From Archangium violaceum (GTDB lineage: Bacteria; Myxococcota; Myxococcia; Myxococcales; Myxococcaceae): 64,000 nucleotides of DNA. This document shows, piece after piece, positions 9,225-18,088 of this stretch (positions are counted from its first letter, which is position 1; every line of letters begins with the position of its first letter). A program made the translations under genes and the position numbers. The notes under the pieces were generated by a model. It was given only the letters and a program-made list of their open reading frames with translations. It had not been told where the DNA came from and searched no databases. The stretch spans positions 372,001-436,000 of the forward strand of contig NZ_CP069338.1 in the NCBI RefSeq assembly GCF_016859125.1. Reading direction: 5' to 3'.

Positions 9225-10142
9225 TCAGTGCTGGTGCTGGTGGCGCCGGTGGCCCGGGTGGGCCTCGTCGTGGGCCTTCTCGACGCGGGCGCGGTCCTGG
9301 GAGAGCGCCGCGAGCGAGGTGCGGTCGCCGAGCTGCTTATAGGCGTGCTCCAGGCGAGCGACGATGTCCAGCGCGAGGTGCCAGTCCTGGGCGCGCTCGG
9401 CCTCCTCCAGGATGGGGCGGCCCACGGCGGCGACCCTATCATTGGCACCCAGGTGCAGCAGGCCATCCACGGCGAGCACGCGAGAGATGGGCGCGCGCGA
9501 GCCATCCGTGGCCACCTTCTGCAGGTCCTCGAGCGCCGCGTCCCGCTCACCCCGGGCGGCGCGGATGATGGGCTTGGAAACACCGCGACGGTCGGGCAGG
9601 AGGAACTCCTCCAGGTCGGAGAAGGCCTCGGCGTGCTGGACGTGGCCGGCCTTGGCGAGCATCTCGGCGAGGTCGTCGAAGGCACGGGCGGCGCGCTCGT
9701 CGAACACGCGCAGGGCCTCCTGCATGAAGGCCGGCTCGGGCTCGCCCTTGTCATTGACGGGCACGCGCTGGCGCACCTCGTTCATGCGCGCGAAGGAGGA
9801 GTCCACGGGGGCCTGCTGCGAGCCCTGGAGGAGCTGGCCGAGGGCGCCCATGAGCTGGGCGAGGCTCTCGGAGAGCTCGTACGGGGCGAGCCGGTCGGAC
9901 AACCAGCGCTTCCACAGCTCCCCGGCGGCGGCATAGGGGAAGGGAGCGAACTGACCGGTGCCCTTCCACTGAGACATCCAGCCCTCGGCGATGCCGCTGG
10001 GATACTTCTTCTCGGCGAGCTGGCGGAAGTCCGCCTCGCTCACCTGGACGCCGTAGTGCCCGAGCGTCCCGATGATGGCCTCCGTCGAGTAGTCCTTCAG
10101 CCCCTTACGCTGCCACGCCTTGTCCACGCGATCCGTGCTCAC
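9225..10142 (-). CDS. Conserved hypothetical protein, helical-repeat-like
   Basis: 305 residues from a GTG start with AGGAGG 12 bases upstream. It has no signal peptide or membrane span. The second half (about 130-290) is a run of amphipathic helices rich in Ala, Leu and Glu (LDIVARLEHAYKQLGD and similar), resembling TPR or HEAT-like repeats. The C-terminus ends in a His-rich run (HPGHRRHQHQH) that could bind metal. I do not recognise a named family. It lies downstream of a radical SAM gene on the same strand with a 91-base gap. Confidence 0.75.
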   Translation of the reverse strand: MSTDRVDKAWQRKGLKDYSTEAIIGTLGHYGVQVSEADFRQLAEKKYPSGIAEGWMSQWKGTGQFAPFPYAAAGELWKRWLSDRLAPYELSESLAQLMGALGQLLQGSQQAPVDSSFARMNEVRQRVPVNDKGEPEPAFMQEALRVFDERAARAFDDLAEMLAKAGHVQHAEAFSDLEEFLLPDRRGVSKPIIRAARGERDAALEDLQKVATDGSRAPISRVLAVDGLLHLGANDRVAAVGRPILEEAERAQDWHLALDIVARLEHAYKQLGDRTSLAALSQDRARVEKAHDEAHPGHRRHQHQH

Positions 10143-10233
10143 TGCGGATGCAAGCCTCCTGGCGCCTGGAAACGGCGCACGCGGCCTTCTAACAGAGAGA
10201 AGGCGACCAGGGGCAAGGGTTGGCCGCGCAGTG

Positions 10234-11769
10234 TCAGACGTAATGCGGAGCGACGTTCTCCACCCGGGGCCACTCGGTGGGCCGGCGCCGCCCGTCTTCC
10301 ACGCGGCGGGCCAGGTAGGGCTGGCAGTTACGCTCCTGGAAGGCGCGCTTGAAGGCCGCGAAGCTCCCACCGGCCCTCCAGGCGTCCATGGCGGCCAGGC
10401 CGGCCTCGGGGCCACACTGGGCCAGCATGTACTCCACCCAGGCCCAGCGGGCCGAGGTGGGCCGCACCTCGGCGCGTCCCTTGAGGCCCCGCCGCAGTCG
10501 CTCCAGCCGGCCCTCCACCTCGCGGATGCCGGCGAAGGGCGCCCCATCCAGCGGCGTGTTGCGCTTGGCCACGAAGGGCGCCACTCCCAGCGCCACCGGG
10601 AGGATCTTCGACAGCTCCACGGTGAAGCGGGCCAGCTCGTCGATGTCGGCGTCCTCCTCCAGGGGCAGGCCGACGACGTTGTACACCTTGAGCTGCCGCA
10701 TCCCCGCCGTTCTGGCGAAGTTCGCCGCGCGGATGATCTGCTCCTCCGAATGCTTACGGTCGACCAGGTCGCGCATGCGCTGCGAGGCCCCATCCGCGGC
10801 CACGGTGAGGTTGGTGGCACCTCCGCGCCGCAGCTGATCCACCAGCTCCTGGGTGAGCCGATCCGCGCGCAGCGAGGACACGCCCACCTCGCGGCCCGAG
10901 TCCACGAGGGTCCGCAGCAGCTCGACGATGCGGGGGTGGTCCGTCACGGCCGCGCCCACGAGGCCCACGCGCTTCGCGTGCTCGGGGATGAGCGACAGCA
11001 CGCGCTCGGGCGGCACGGTGCGCATGCCCCCGTTGGTGGTGCGTCGCATGACGCAGTAGTGACACCCGCGCGAGCAGCCGCGCTCGGGCTCGATGAGGAA
11101 CATCGAGCGCAGCTCCGTGTGCGGGGTGATGATGGCCGAGCGGGCGGGCAGACGCGCGTCCGAGGCCTTGGCGACGTGGTAGCGCATGCCGCCACGGCCC
11201 GCCACTCGGAAGCCGGGGATGCCCGCCAGGTGCGTGAGGAGCGCGTCCTTCTCCATGGACGCCGCCGCTTCCACCAGCACGTGGATGAGATCGTCGGCCT
11301 CTCCCTGCACGAGCACGTCCACGAAGGGCTCGAGCGGATCCGGATTGGAGAAGGTGAGCGGCCCGCCGGCCACCACGAGGGGATGGCGCTCGTCCCGCTC
11401 CTCCTTGAGGAGGGGGATGCCGGACAGTTCGAGCATGGAGAAGAGCCCGGACAGCTCCAGCTCGTAGGCCACCGAGAAGGCCAGCATGTGGAAGCTGGAG
11501 ACGGGGGCCTGTGACTCGAAGGTGAAGAGGGACGTGCGCGTGCGGCGGTAGGCCTCCACGTCATCGGGCAGGAAGGCGCGCTCGGCGGTGGCCCCCGGGT
11601 GGGAGTGAATCTCCCGGTACATGGCCTGGTAGCCGAGCGAGCTCATCCCCACGTGGTAGGGGCTCGGGTAGCAGAGGGCCACCCGGTAGGGCGCCTCCTT
11701 GCGGAGCGTGCCCTGCTCGTCCGCCAGCAGCGCCGCGACACGTTCAACGAGTGAGTACCGACCCTCCAT
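10234..11769 (-). CDS. B12-binding-type radical SAM protein
   Basis: Predicted 511-residue radical SAM enzyme. The N-terminal half (about 25-190) is like the cobalamin-binding Rossmann region of this superfamily (YRVALCYPSPYHVGMSSLG, VVAGGPLTFSNPDPL, VDVLVQGEADD). The 4Fe-4S motif is ERGCSRGCHYC with Cys232, Cys236 and Cys239. This matches the group of uncharacterised B12/radical SAM proteins near TIGR03960; substrate unknown. The B12 region lacks the canonical DxHxxG, so a bound cobalamin is not certain. It is preceded by a strong terminator of the upstream operon, so it probably has its own promoter in 11770-11817. Confidence 0.85.
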   Translation of the reverse strand: MEGRYSLVERVAALLADEQGTLRKEAPYRVALCYPSPYHVGMSSLGYQAMYREIHSHPGATAERAFLPDDVEAYRRTRTSLFTFESQAPVSSFHMLAFSVAYELELSGLFSMLELSGIPLLKEERDERHPLVVAGGPLTFSNPDPLEPFVDVLVQGEADDLIHVLVEAAASMEKDALLTHLAGIPGFRVAGRGGMRYHVAKASDARLPARSAIITPHTELRSMFLIEPERGCSRGCHYCVMRRTTNGGMRTVPPERVLSLIPEHAKRVGLVGAAVTDHPRIVELLRTLVDSGREVGVSSLRADRLTQELVDQLRRGGATNLTVAADGASQRMRDLVDRKHSEEQIIRAANFARTAGMRQLKVYNVVGLPLEEDADIDELARFTVELSKILPVALGVAPFVAKRNTPLDGAPFAGIREVEGRLERLRRGLKGRAEVRPTSARWAWVEYMLAQCGPEAGLAAMDAWRAGGSFAAFKRAFQERNCQPYLARRVEDGRRRPTEWPRVENVAPHYV

Positions 11770-11817
11770 GCACCTTCCCGACGAGTCTCGAAACGGAGTT
11801 CAACCGTCCATAAACAC

Positions 11818-11868
11818 CGCGGCCCCGGGCTGCCACTCCCACGTGGGGGAAGAGCAACCGGGGCCGCG
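11818..11868 (-). terminator. Strong intrinsic terminator after the receptor-lipoprotein operon
   Basis: On the minus strand, a perfect 11-bp GC stem (CGCGGCCCCGG / CCGGGGCCGCG) with a loop that itself contains cccac/gtggg, followed by GTGTTTATGG. It lies between the lipoprotein gene (stop at 11913) and the radical SAM gene (start at 11769). Confidence 0.75.
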
Positions 11869-11912
11869 ATTCACTTCAGGCGTCTACGGCCGAGGCCGAG
11901 CTCGCCTCCTTG

Positions 11913-12596
11913 CTAGTCGACGAAGGAGGGAACGTCCTTGGCCAGCACGCAGAGCTTCAGGGTCGGGTGGCAGGTGACCGCCATGTCCGGGTTGATCAGC
12001 GAGCCCTTGCCGCAGTTGAGCGCCGGCTCCTCGGGGTGAGCGGGATCGCACGGACGGGCCGGCCACATGGCATGCACCTCGTACTCCGCGGTGCAGCCAT
12101 CGCGGGTGTAGGTGAGATCCGCCCTCAGCTGGGTTCCCGGAGCGCGGGGGGCCGAGTAGACCTCCACGTTGGAGAACTTGTAGCTGATCTGCGTCGCGTC
12201 CTCCGTATCACTGGAAGCAGCCGCCACCGAGGCCTCGCTCAGCGTCTCCGCCTTGCAGAAGTCGTTGGCATCCACTTCCGAGCCCAGGGAGCCGATCGCC
12301 GTCTGCTTGCTCTGGTCGCTGCTGGTGTCGCGGGCGCCGCGGGAGGCGAGCCCGGCCGGCCGCAGCGCCAGGACGTTGGAGTTCTCCTTGTTCGGATCCC
12401 GGTACTTGAAGACGCCAACCAGCTCACCCGGCGGCAGGGGCCGCACGCACGTCGGCTGCCCCTCCTTGAGGTCATACCGGGCGATCCAATTGATCGAGTC
12501 CTGCACGACGCAACCCGCGGAAGGCTGCTCGATATCGCAAGCCGTCACGAGGAGACCCGCCCCGAGCACGGCTACCACCGTTGAAACGCGCTTCAT
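11913..12596 (-). CDS. Lipoprotein of unknown function, receptor-associated
   Basis: 227 residues from the MKRVSTVV start (an in-frame ATG 6 bases upstream at 12602 is equally possible). It has a short lipoprotein signal with lipobox LVTAC (Cys20), then a globular domain with several further Cys (GCVVQD, TCVRPL, FCKAE, DGCTAEYE, CDP, NCGKG, TCHP, LCVL), so disulfides are likely. No family recognised. It starts 36 bases after the TonB-dependent receptor gene and shares its terminator, so it is probably an outer-membrane partner of that receptor, as SusD-type or other accessory lipoproteins are, though it has no SusD signature. Confidence 0.8.
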   Translation of the reverse strand: MKRVSTVVAVLGAGLLVTACDIEQPSAGCVVQDSINWIARYDLKEGQPTCVRPLPPGELVGVFKYRDPNKENSNVLALRPAGLASRGARDTSSDQSKQTAIGSLGSEVDANDFCKAETLSEASVAAASSDTEDATQISYKFSNVEVYSAPRAPGTQLRADLTYTRDGCTAEYEVHAMWPARPCDPAHPEEPALNCGKGSLINPDMAVTCHPTLKLCVLAKDVPSFVD

Positions 12597-12632
12597 GGTC
12601 ATGTGCTTGAGTTCCAATCCGTTTGGGGCTGC

Positions 12633-15600
12633 TTAGAAGGTGTACCGGACGCCGAAGCGAACCTGACGCGGCGACTGATACTGCGTCGGCTTCTTGAAGT
12701 TCGGGTTCACGTCATCCGCGGTCATCGCACGCTGGTCGCCATTGGAGCCCACGACGACCACCTTGTTCGGCAGGTCAGCCGGGGTGCCGTCCTTCACCGG
12801 CAGCACGGCCGCGTACGTGTAGTTCTCATCCACCAGCGTTTCCGTCTGGAAGTTGAAGATGTTGAACACGTCCAGGGTGAAGGACACCGTGCTGGTCTTG
12901 GTGACGCGGTAGTTCAGGCCAATGTTGGTGTCGATGTTGTTGACCCAGGGCGTACGGCCGGCGGAGCCGCGCGGCAGCACGAAGCCCTCGCCCTCACCGT
13001 AGTCCACGTGGCCGCCCAGGTAGTTGATGGGCGTACCCGAGTTACCGCGGTAGGAGAGACCGAGGCTACCCGAGAAGTCCTTGGTGAAGTTGAACTCCTT
13101 GGCACCGAAGACCTTGACGGAGTGGGTGCGGTCGTAGGGGAGCAGACCGGTCCGGTTGTCCAGCAGCGAGATGAGGTCGAAGTCGGACAGGATGTTCGGG
13201 TCGAGCTGGCCGGTCTCCGGGCGGAAGAGGCCCGGGTAGTTACCGTACAGCCGGGACCAGGTGTAGCTCGCCTGGGCCAGCCATCCCTCGCCGAAGGCGC
13301 GGGTCAGGGCCACCGTCACCGCGTTGTAGGTACGCTCCGGCGTCGGGAACTCCTTGGCGAAGCCCGAGCCCGGGTTGCCCAGGAAGTACGTGGCGCCGTC
13401 ATCGCGGCTCATGTCCTCGATGACCGAGTTCATGGCGCGGTGGGTGTAGGTCGCGGTCAGGCGGGTGTTGGCCAGGAGCTCGTACTCGGCGCCCACCAGG
13501 TACTCGGTGGACGACTGCGCCGAGATGTCCGGGTCGACCGAGAGGTTCTCGAGCTTACCGCCCGTGTAGAGACGGCTGGGGTTGCGGCTGCTCTCGGCGG
13601 ACTCGAAGATGTAGTCCGGATCCGCGCAGTTGCCACGCTGGCCCGCGAGCGTGCTGGGATCGCAGCCCTCGGCATCCGCGCTGGCGGCCACCCGGTAGGT
13701 GTTGTAGCGCGACTCACCCGGGAACTGGCGGTCCACCAGGTTGAGCGGCACCTGCTCGTAGTACCGCGCGTAGTTCGCGTAGACCTTCATCTGGCCGTTG
13801 CCGAGCGGATCCACGATCACGCCCACGCGCGGCGACCACTGGTTGCCCAGCACGAACGCGAGCTGATCACCACCGTACAGCGACTGCACGTCGTAGCGCA
13901 GACCGGCGTTGATCGTCACCCGGTTGGCGATGGACCAGCTGTCCTGCACGAAGCCACCGACGGTGATGCTGGAGTTCGTCGTGTGGAGGCTCGCCAGGTT
14001 GACCGGGGAGTCCGGACCCGTCTGGTAGCCGTAGCGGCGGAAGTCGGACCAGCCGATCTCACCGTTGCTGAGCTCCACCTCCTGGAAGGAGACTCCGCCC
14101 GAGATGGCCTTCGTCTGATCATAGACGAGCATCTCGGTGTCGGCGCCCGCCTTGATCACGTGCTGACCGAAGAAGTTCGCCAGGTAGGTGGCCTTGACGT
14201 TCGCCTGGTAGCGGTCGATCAGCGTCTTGGACATGCCGCCAAAGCCACCGATGTCGTAGGCCTGCACCGGGCAGCGCGCCAGCTGCTCTTCCGGCGTGGT
14301 GCCGCAGTACTCGGCCGTGGTGGCGATCCCAGGCAGGGACTCCAGGCCCACCAGCGAACGCGGGTAGACGTACGTCACGCGGGAAAGGCCCGCCAGACCG
14401 TTGCCCGAGAGAATCTCCTTGTCGCCCTCGGGGGTGCCCAGCAGATCTCCGCTGCCGTCGATGGGCAGGGTGGAGGCCGTCTGGTGGAACACACCGACGT
14501 TGGCGTCGAGCAGGAGCTTCTTCTCCATGAACGAGCCGGCGTACTTGAGGCCAACCGCCGTGCTGTTGGTGTTCACCTCCGACAGACCGGTCGCATCCGG
14601 GCTCGCGTCGATGCGGCTGATGACGCCACCGGTCAGGCGGTTGATCGTCAACCGGCCATTGCCACCGCTCGTGGTGGGCGAGGTGTTGACCGACAGCGAG
14701 AGGTTGTGGTCCTGGTTGATGAGGTAGGTCAACTTACCCATCGCCTGGACGCTGCGCTGATCGGCGAAGAAGGTGCGCTCGGAGCCGGGGATCAGGCGGG
14801 TGGCGGTGGGGTTGCCGTCCGCGTCGAACTCGGTGTAGGCGTTGAGGGTACGCAGGTGCTTCCACCGGGTCGCCGACGGAGCCACACCGGCGAAGAACCA
14901 CAGCTTGTCCTTGATGATCGGACCACCGAGGGTGGCGCCGAGGTCACCCAGGTTCGCCAGAGAGCTCTGGCCGGTGATGACCGAGCCGCTGCTGCTGATG
15001 GCGGTACGGGTCCCCTCGAGGGAGCCCGGGGTCCAGTTGGCGAACACCGTGCCGTGGAACTCGTTGGAGCCCGACTTGGTGACCGCGTTGACCACGCCGC
15101 CCGTGGAGCGGCCGTACTCCGGCATGTAGCCGCCGGTGATGATGTTGACGTCCTGCACGAACTCCACGCTCAGCGGGCTGGCGTTGATGCCGAACGCCGC
15201 GTCGTTCGTGGACAGGCCGTCCACCACGTAGCCGTTCTCAGGCGAGGTGGCGCCGTTGATGGACACACCGTACTGGTCGCTCTGCGCGCCAGGGGCCAGC
15301 TCGGCGAGGCTCTCGAAGGAGCGCGACGCGCCGCCACGGCCCGACGGACGGTTCACCGCGATGCGCTTGATGAAATCCTGGTCGACGCTGACGCCCGTGT
15401 TGGTCGAACCGACGTCGATGGTCGGCGGGCGGGCCGTCACCTCGATGAGCTCGGTGAAGCTCTCGGGCAGCAGCTCCACGTTCACGCGGATGGTACGGTC
15501 CAGGCGCAGCTGGATGTCCGGACGCGAGAACGGCTTGAACGACTCCTTGTCGAAACGCAGGGTGTAGACACCCGGCGGCAGCTGGGGAATACGGTACTGG

Positions 15601-15800
15601 CCCTGAGCGTCCGTAACGACGACCTGCTCGCCCAGAAGGTTGGGCGACGTCGCGGTGACGACCACATCTGCGACCGGCTTCTTGTTTTCGGCGCTAACGA
15701 CCGTACCGACGATAACGCTGTCGGCATAAGCCGCGGTCCCGTACGACAGACTCGCGACCACGACCACTCCAGTTGCCCGGAGCATCCGTCTTACTTGCAT
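12633..15800 (-). CDS. oar: TonB-dependent outer membrane receptor, Oar-like, with carboxypeptidase-regulatory-like domain
   Basis: 1055-residue outer-membrane transporter. It has a signal peptide (about 1-27), a carboxypeptidase regulatory-like beta-sandwich (about 30-110, VVVTATSPNLLGEQVVVTD and LPPGVYTLRF), a TonB-box-like ELIEVTA (about 118), a plug with GRSTGGVVNAVTKSGSNEFHG (about 225-245), and a C-terminal barrel ending in VRFGVRYTF. Size and domain order match Myxococcus Oar, a TonB-dependent protein needed for development and, by published work, for export of the protease PopC; orthology here is inferred. The start at 15800 has GGAGG 8 bases upstream and removes a 26-residue non-signal extension. 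It is divergent from tonB-exbBD. Confidence 0.9.
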   Translation of the reverse strand: MQVRRMLRATGVVVVASLSYGTAAYADSVIVGTVVSAENKKPVADVVVTATSPNLLGEQVVVTDAQGQYRIPQLPPGVYTLRFDKESFKPFSRPDIQLRLDRTIRVNVELLPESFTELIEVTARPPTIDVGSTNTGVSVDQDFIKRIAVNRPSGRGGASRSFESLAELAPGAQSDQYGVSINGATSPENGYVVDGLSTNDAAFGINASPLSVEFVQDVNIITGGYMPEYGRSTGGVVNAVTKSGSNEFHGTVFANWTPGSLEGTRTAISSSGSVITGQSSLANLGDLGATLGGPIIKDKLWFFAGVAPSATRWKHLRTLNAYTEFDADGNPTATRLIPGSERTFFADQRSVQAMGKLTYLINQDHNLSLSVNTSPTTSGGNGRLTINRLTGGVISRIDASPDATGLSEVNTNSTAVGLKYAGSFMEKKLLLDANVGVFHQTASTLPIDGSGDLLGTPEGDKEILSGNGLAGLSRVTYVYPRSLVGLESLPGIATTAEYCGTTPEEQLARCPVQAYDIGGFGGMSKTLIDRYQANVKATYLANFFGQHVIKAGADTEMLVYDQTKAISGGVSFQEVELSNGEIGWSDFRRYGYQTGPDSPVNLASLHTTNSSITVGGFVQDSWSIANRVTINAGLRYDVQSLYGGDQLAFVLGNQWSPRVGVIVDPLGNGQMKVYANYARYYEQVPLNLVDRQFPGESRYNTYRVAASADAEGCDPSTLAGQRGNCADPDYIFESAESSRNPSRLYTGGKLENLSVDPDISAQSSTEYLVGAEYELLANTRLTATYTHRAMNSVIEDMSRDDGATYFLGNPGSGFAKEFPTPERTYNAVTVALTRAFGEGWLAQASYTWSRLYGNYPGLFRPETGQLDPNILSDFDLISLLDNRTGLLPYDRTHSVKVFGAKEFNFTKDFSGSLGLSYRGNSGTPINYLGGHVDYGEGEGFVLPRGSAGRTPWVNNIDTNIGLNYRVTKTSTVSFTLDVFNIFNFQTETLVDENYTYAAVLPVKDGTPADLPNKVVVVGSNGDQRAMTADDVNPNFKKPTQYQSPRQVRFGVRYTF

Positions 15801-15850
15801 GCTGGGAACCCCTCCAAGGTGGGCTTGCACTGCAACTAAAATGGTCCGGG

Positions 15851-15878
15851 AAAATATCCGAGGTCCACCAGTTGTCAA
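15851..15878 (-). promoter_or_regulatory. Sigma-70-like promoter of the receptor gene
   Basis: On the minus strand, TTGACA (complement of 15873-15878), a 16-base spacer and TATTTT (complement of 15851-15856), 50 bases before the receptor ATG. The region is AT-rich compared with everything around it. Confidence 0.65.
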
Positions 15879-15948
15879 TATGCCGTTGCTTTTTGGTGAC
15901 TACTGGGGCATTGCGCGATCAAACAGGTGGCCTCCAGGGTGGGGTCAC

Positions 15949-15976
15949 TTGCACCCGTCCCCGGTTTTTGTAATGT
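15949..15976 (+). promoter_or_regulatory. Candidate promoter of the tonB-exbB-exbD-exbD operon
   Basis: TTGCAC at 15949-15954, 16-base spacer, TAATGT at 15971-15976, about 65 bases before the tonB start. The -10 is weak. It lies back to back with the receptor promoter in the 241-base intergenic region. Confidence 0.35.
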
Positions 15977-16041
15977 AGCGCGCCTTTTGCGATCCCGGTC
16001 AGGACGTGGTGGGAGTCCACCGGAGTAGAGGAGCGTAGCGC

Positions 16042-16809
16042 ATGTTCGACTCTGTCCTTGACCGCGGACAAGGCCCCAAGTCTCGCTTCGGCGTGGGCGC
16101 CGTCATCTCGGTCGTCCTTCACGTCGGCCTGTTCGCCGCTGCGGTCTGGCTTTCCACCCGTCCTCCGAAGGAGAAGGAGAAGGAGGTGGAGGTGACGTTC
16201 AAGCAGGCGATGGCGCCTCCGGCGATGGCCGCCCCGCCGCCGCCTCCGCCTCCGCCGCCTCCGGCGAAGAAGAAGAGCAACCCCACCAAGAAGCCGGTGG
16301 TGAAGAAGCCGGACGTCATTGTCCAGCCCAAGGAGATCCCCCAGGAGAAGCCGCCCGAGGTGGAGCCTGATCCGAACGCCGGCCAGGAGGAGGAGGAGGC
16401 CAGTGAGGAAGAGGTGGAGGGAGGAGTCGAGGGAGGCGTGCCGGGCGGTGTGATTGGCGGCGTGGTGGGAGGTGTGGTTGGTGGAGTGCTTGGTGGACAG
16501 GTGGGCAGCACGGGAACGGACGTGCTTCCGTTCGGCGCGGGAATGACTCGCCCCGAAAAGCTTTCTGGTCCTGCGCCTCAGTACACCCGCGAGGCCCTCG
16601 AGGCGCGCGTCCAGGGCCTGATGATCGTCAAGTGCGTCATCACCACCGAGGGAGCTATCGAGCGGTGCCGCATCATCAAGCCGTTGCCCCATATGGAGCA
16701 GGCCGTGTTGGACTCGCTGTATGCGCAGCGCTACAAGCCGGTGACGTTCCAGGGTCGGCCCGTCCAGGTCGACTATACCTTCAACATCCGTCTGAGCCTG
16801 CCCCGTTAG
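16042..16809 (+). CDS. tonB: TonB family energy transducer
   Basis: 255-residue inner-membrane protein that carries proton-motive energy from ExbBD to outer-membrane receptors. It has a single membrane anchor (about 17-38, GAVISVVLHVGLFAAAVWL) with the conserved His, and a polyproline stretch of ten Pro (about 65-74). A Lys/Glu/Pro periplasmic spacer and a Gly/Val repeat region (GGVEGGVPGGVIGGVVGG) follow. The TonB C-terminal domain (about 180-255) has LMIVKCVITTEGAIERCRI and ends YTFNIRLSLP, where it would meet the TonB box. GAGGAG lies before the ATG. It is first in a four-gene operon facing the receptor. Confidence 0.93.
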   Translation: MFDSVLDRGQGPKSRFGVGAVISVVLHVGLFAAAVWLSTRPPKEKEKEVEVTFKQAMAPPAMAAPPPPPPPPPPAKKKSNPTKKPVVKKPDVIVQPKEIPQEKPPEVEPDPNAGQEEEEASEEEVEGGVEGGVPGGVIGGVVGGVVGGVLGGQVGSTGTDVLPFGAGMTRPEKLSGPAPQYTREALEARVQGLMIVKCVITTEGAIERCRIIKPLPHMEQAVLDSLYAQRYKPVTFQGRPVQVDYTFNIRLSLPR

Positions 16810-16877
16810 TAGGGCTCCGCCGTTCGTCGTAACCGCCGTATCCCAACCGCGCTCGAGGAGGAGCGCTTCCCCCAGCC

Positions 16878-17558
16878 ATGCAATTCACGCTTACCGAAAT
16901 CTGGCACCACACGGGCCTCTTCGCCCGCTGCGTCATCTTCACTCTGGCGTTCATGTCCGTGTCGTCGCTGGTGGTGATGGCGGAGCGCATCATCGTCTTC
17001 CGTAAGACGCGCAAGGACTCGCGCAATTTCGCCGCCAAGATGGGCGCCATCCTGGCCAAGGGCGATCTGCAGCAGGCCGCCAACACCAACATGGGCAAGG
17101 AGATCGGCCACCTGGGCCGCGTCATCAGCTCGGGCCTGACGGCGTACCGCATCAGCCCGTCCGACAAGGACGTGGCGGTGGAGTCGGTGGCGCGTGCGCT
17201 GGAGCGCCAGGCGCAGCGTGAGGTGCAGAGCCTCAAGCGCGGTCTGGGCGTGCTGGCCACGGTGGGTTCCACGGCCCCGTTCGTGGGTCTGCTCGGCACC
17301 ACGATGGGTATCGTGAACGCCTTCCAGCTCATGGCGGCCGCGGGCTCCGGTGGTCTGGGCACCATCTCCGCCGGTATCGCCGAGGCGCTCATCACCACGG
17401 CCTTCGGTCTGCTGGTGGCCATCCCGGCGGTTATGGCCTACAACTTCCTGTCGGGTTGGGTGGACGCTCGCTCGGTGGACATCTCCGAGTCGTCCAACGA
17501 GTTCCTCGACGTGGTGGCGCGCAACCTGGGCGGCGGCTCGCACGCCCCCCAGGCCTAG
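16878..17558 (+). CDS. exbB: ExbB/TolQ-type proton channel protein
   Basis: 226-residue MotA/TolQ/ExbB family protein with three membrane segments (about 15-37, 130-150 and 165-190). The conserved core GVLATVGSTAPFVGLLGTTMGIVNAFQ and GTISAGIAEALITTAFGLLVAIPAV is intact, including the Thr residues lining the channel. With ExbD it forms the rotor-stator motor that powers TonB. A GAGGAGGAG lies 14 bases upstream of the ATG. It follows tonB by 68 bases and precedes exbD by 102. Confidence 0.95.
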   Translation: MQFTLTEIWHHTGLFARCVIFTLAFMSVSSLVVMAERIIVFRKTRKDSRNFAAKMGAILAKGDLQQAANTNMGKEIGHLGRVISSGLTAYRISPSDKDVAVESVARALERQAQREVQSLKRGLGVLATVGSTAPFVGLLGTTMGIVNAFQLMAAAGSGGLGTISAGIAEALITTAFGLLVAIPAVMAYNFLSGWVDARSVDISESSNEFLDVVARNLGGGSHAPQA

Positions 17559-17595
17559 TCACCCCGAGATTTCCCGGCCCGCCTCCTCGTGCAAC

Positions 17596-17618
17596 GGGTC
17601 TCCCGGAAGGGGAGACCC
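17596..17618 (+). other. Intercistronic stem-loop between exbB and exbD
   Basis: Perfect 9-bp stem GGGTCTCCC / GGGAGACCC with a 5-base loop, 38 bases after the exbB stop and 42 before the exbD start. No T run follows, so it is more likely to affect mRNA processing or stability than to stop transcription. Confidence 0.5.
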
Positions 17619-17660
17619 CACGTGGGGCGGGCGCTCTCATCTCTGGTAACAGGTGCACGC

Positions 17661-18086
17661 ATGGGAATGTCCGTAGGTGGTCCCCAGGGGGGCCCGAAGA
17701 GCGACATCAACGTCACGCCGCTGGTGGACGTGGTGCTGGTGCTCCTCATCATCTTCATGGTCGTCACGCCCATGCTCCAGCGTGGCAAGTCCGTCAGCCT
17801 GCCCAAGGCGGCCAAGGTCGAGGACGACAAGGGCAGCACGAACGATCCGGATCCGATCATCCTCTCCGTCACCACCGACAAGAAGATGTTCGTGGAGCAG
17901 GACGAGTACGACGCGGCGGGGCTGGAAGCCAAGCTGAAGGACACGCTGGCCTACCTGCCCAACAAGAAGATCCTCCTCAAGGGTGACAGCTCCCTCTCCG
18001 TGGGCGATGTGCGCCAGGTGATGGAAGTCACCCGCAAGGCCAAGGCCAAGAAGATCTTCCTGGGTGTCGAGGAGCTGAAGAACTAG
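17661..18086 (+). CDS. exbD: ExbD/TolR family protein, first copy
   Basis: 141-residue biopolymer-transport protein. SDINVTPLVDVVLVLLIIFMVVTPM contains the single membrane helix with the essential Asp that carries protons, followed by a periplasmic domain (about 45-141). The ATG at 17661 (AGGTG 7 bases upstream) gives the family-normal short N-tail; upstream in-frame starts would add non-conserved residues. It is separated from the second exbD by two bases. The pair shares the SxINVTPLVDVVLVLLIIFMVVTP block almost exactly and then diverges, so the copies arose by an old duplication. Confidence 0.93.
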   Translation: MGMSVGGPQGGPKSDINVTPLVDVVLVLLIIFMVVTPMLQRGKSVSLPKAAKVEDDKGSTNDPDPIILSVTTDKKMFVEQDEYDAAGLEAKLKDTLAYLPNKKILLKGDSSLSVGDVRQVMEVTRKAKAKKIFLGVEELKN

Positions 18087-18088
18087 CC

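Noticed and set aside
12603-15839. 1078-residue plus-strand frame across the TonB-dependent receptor
   Set aside because: Antisense shadow. The minus-strand protein has signal peptide, plug, barrel and Shine-Dalgarno.
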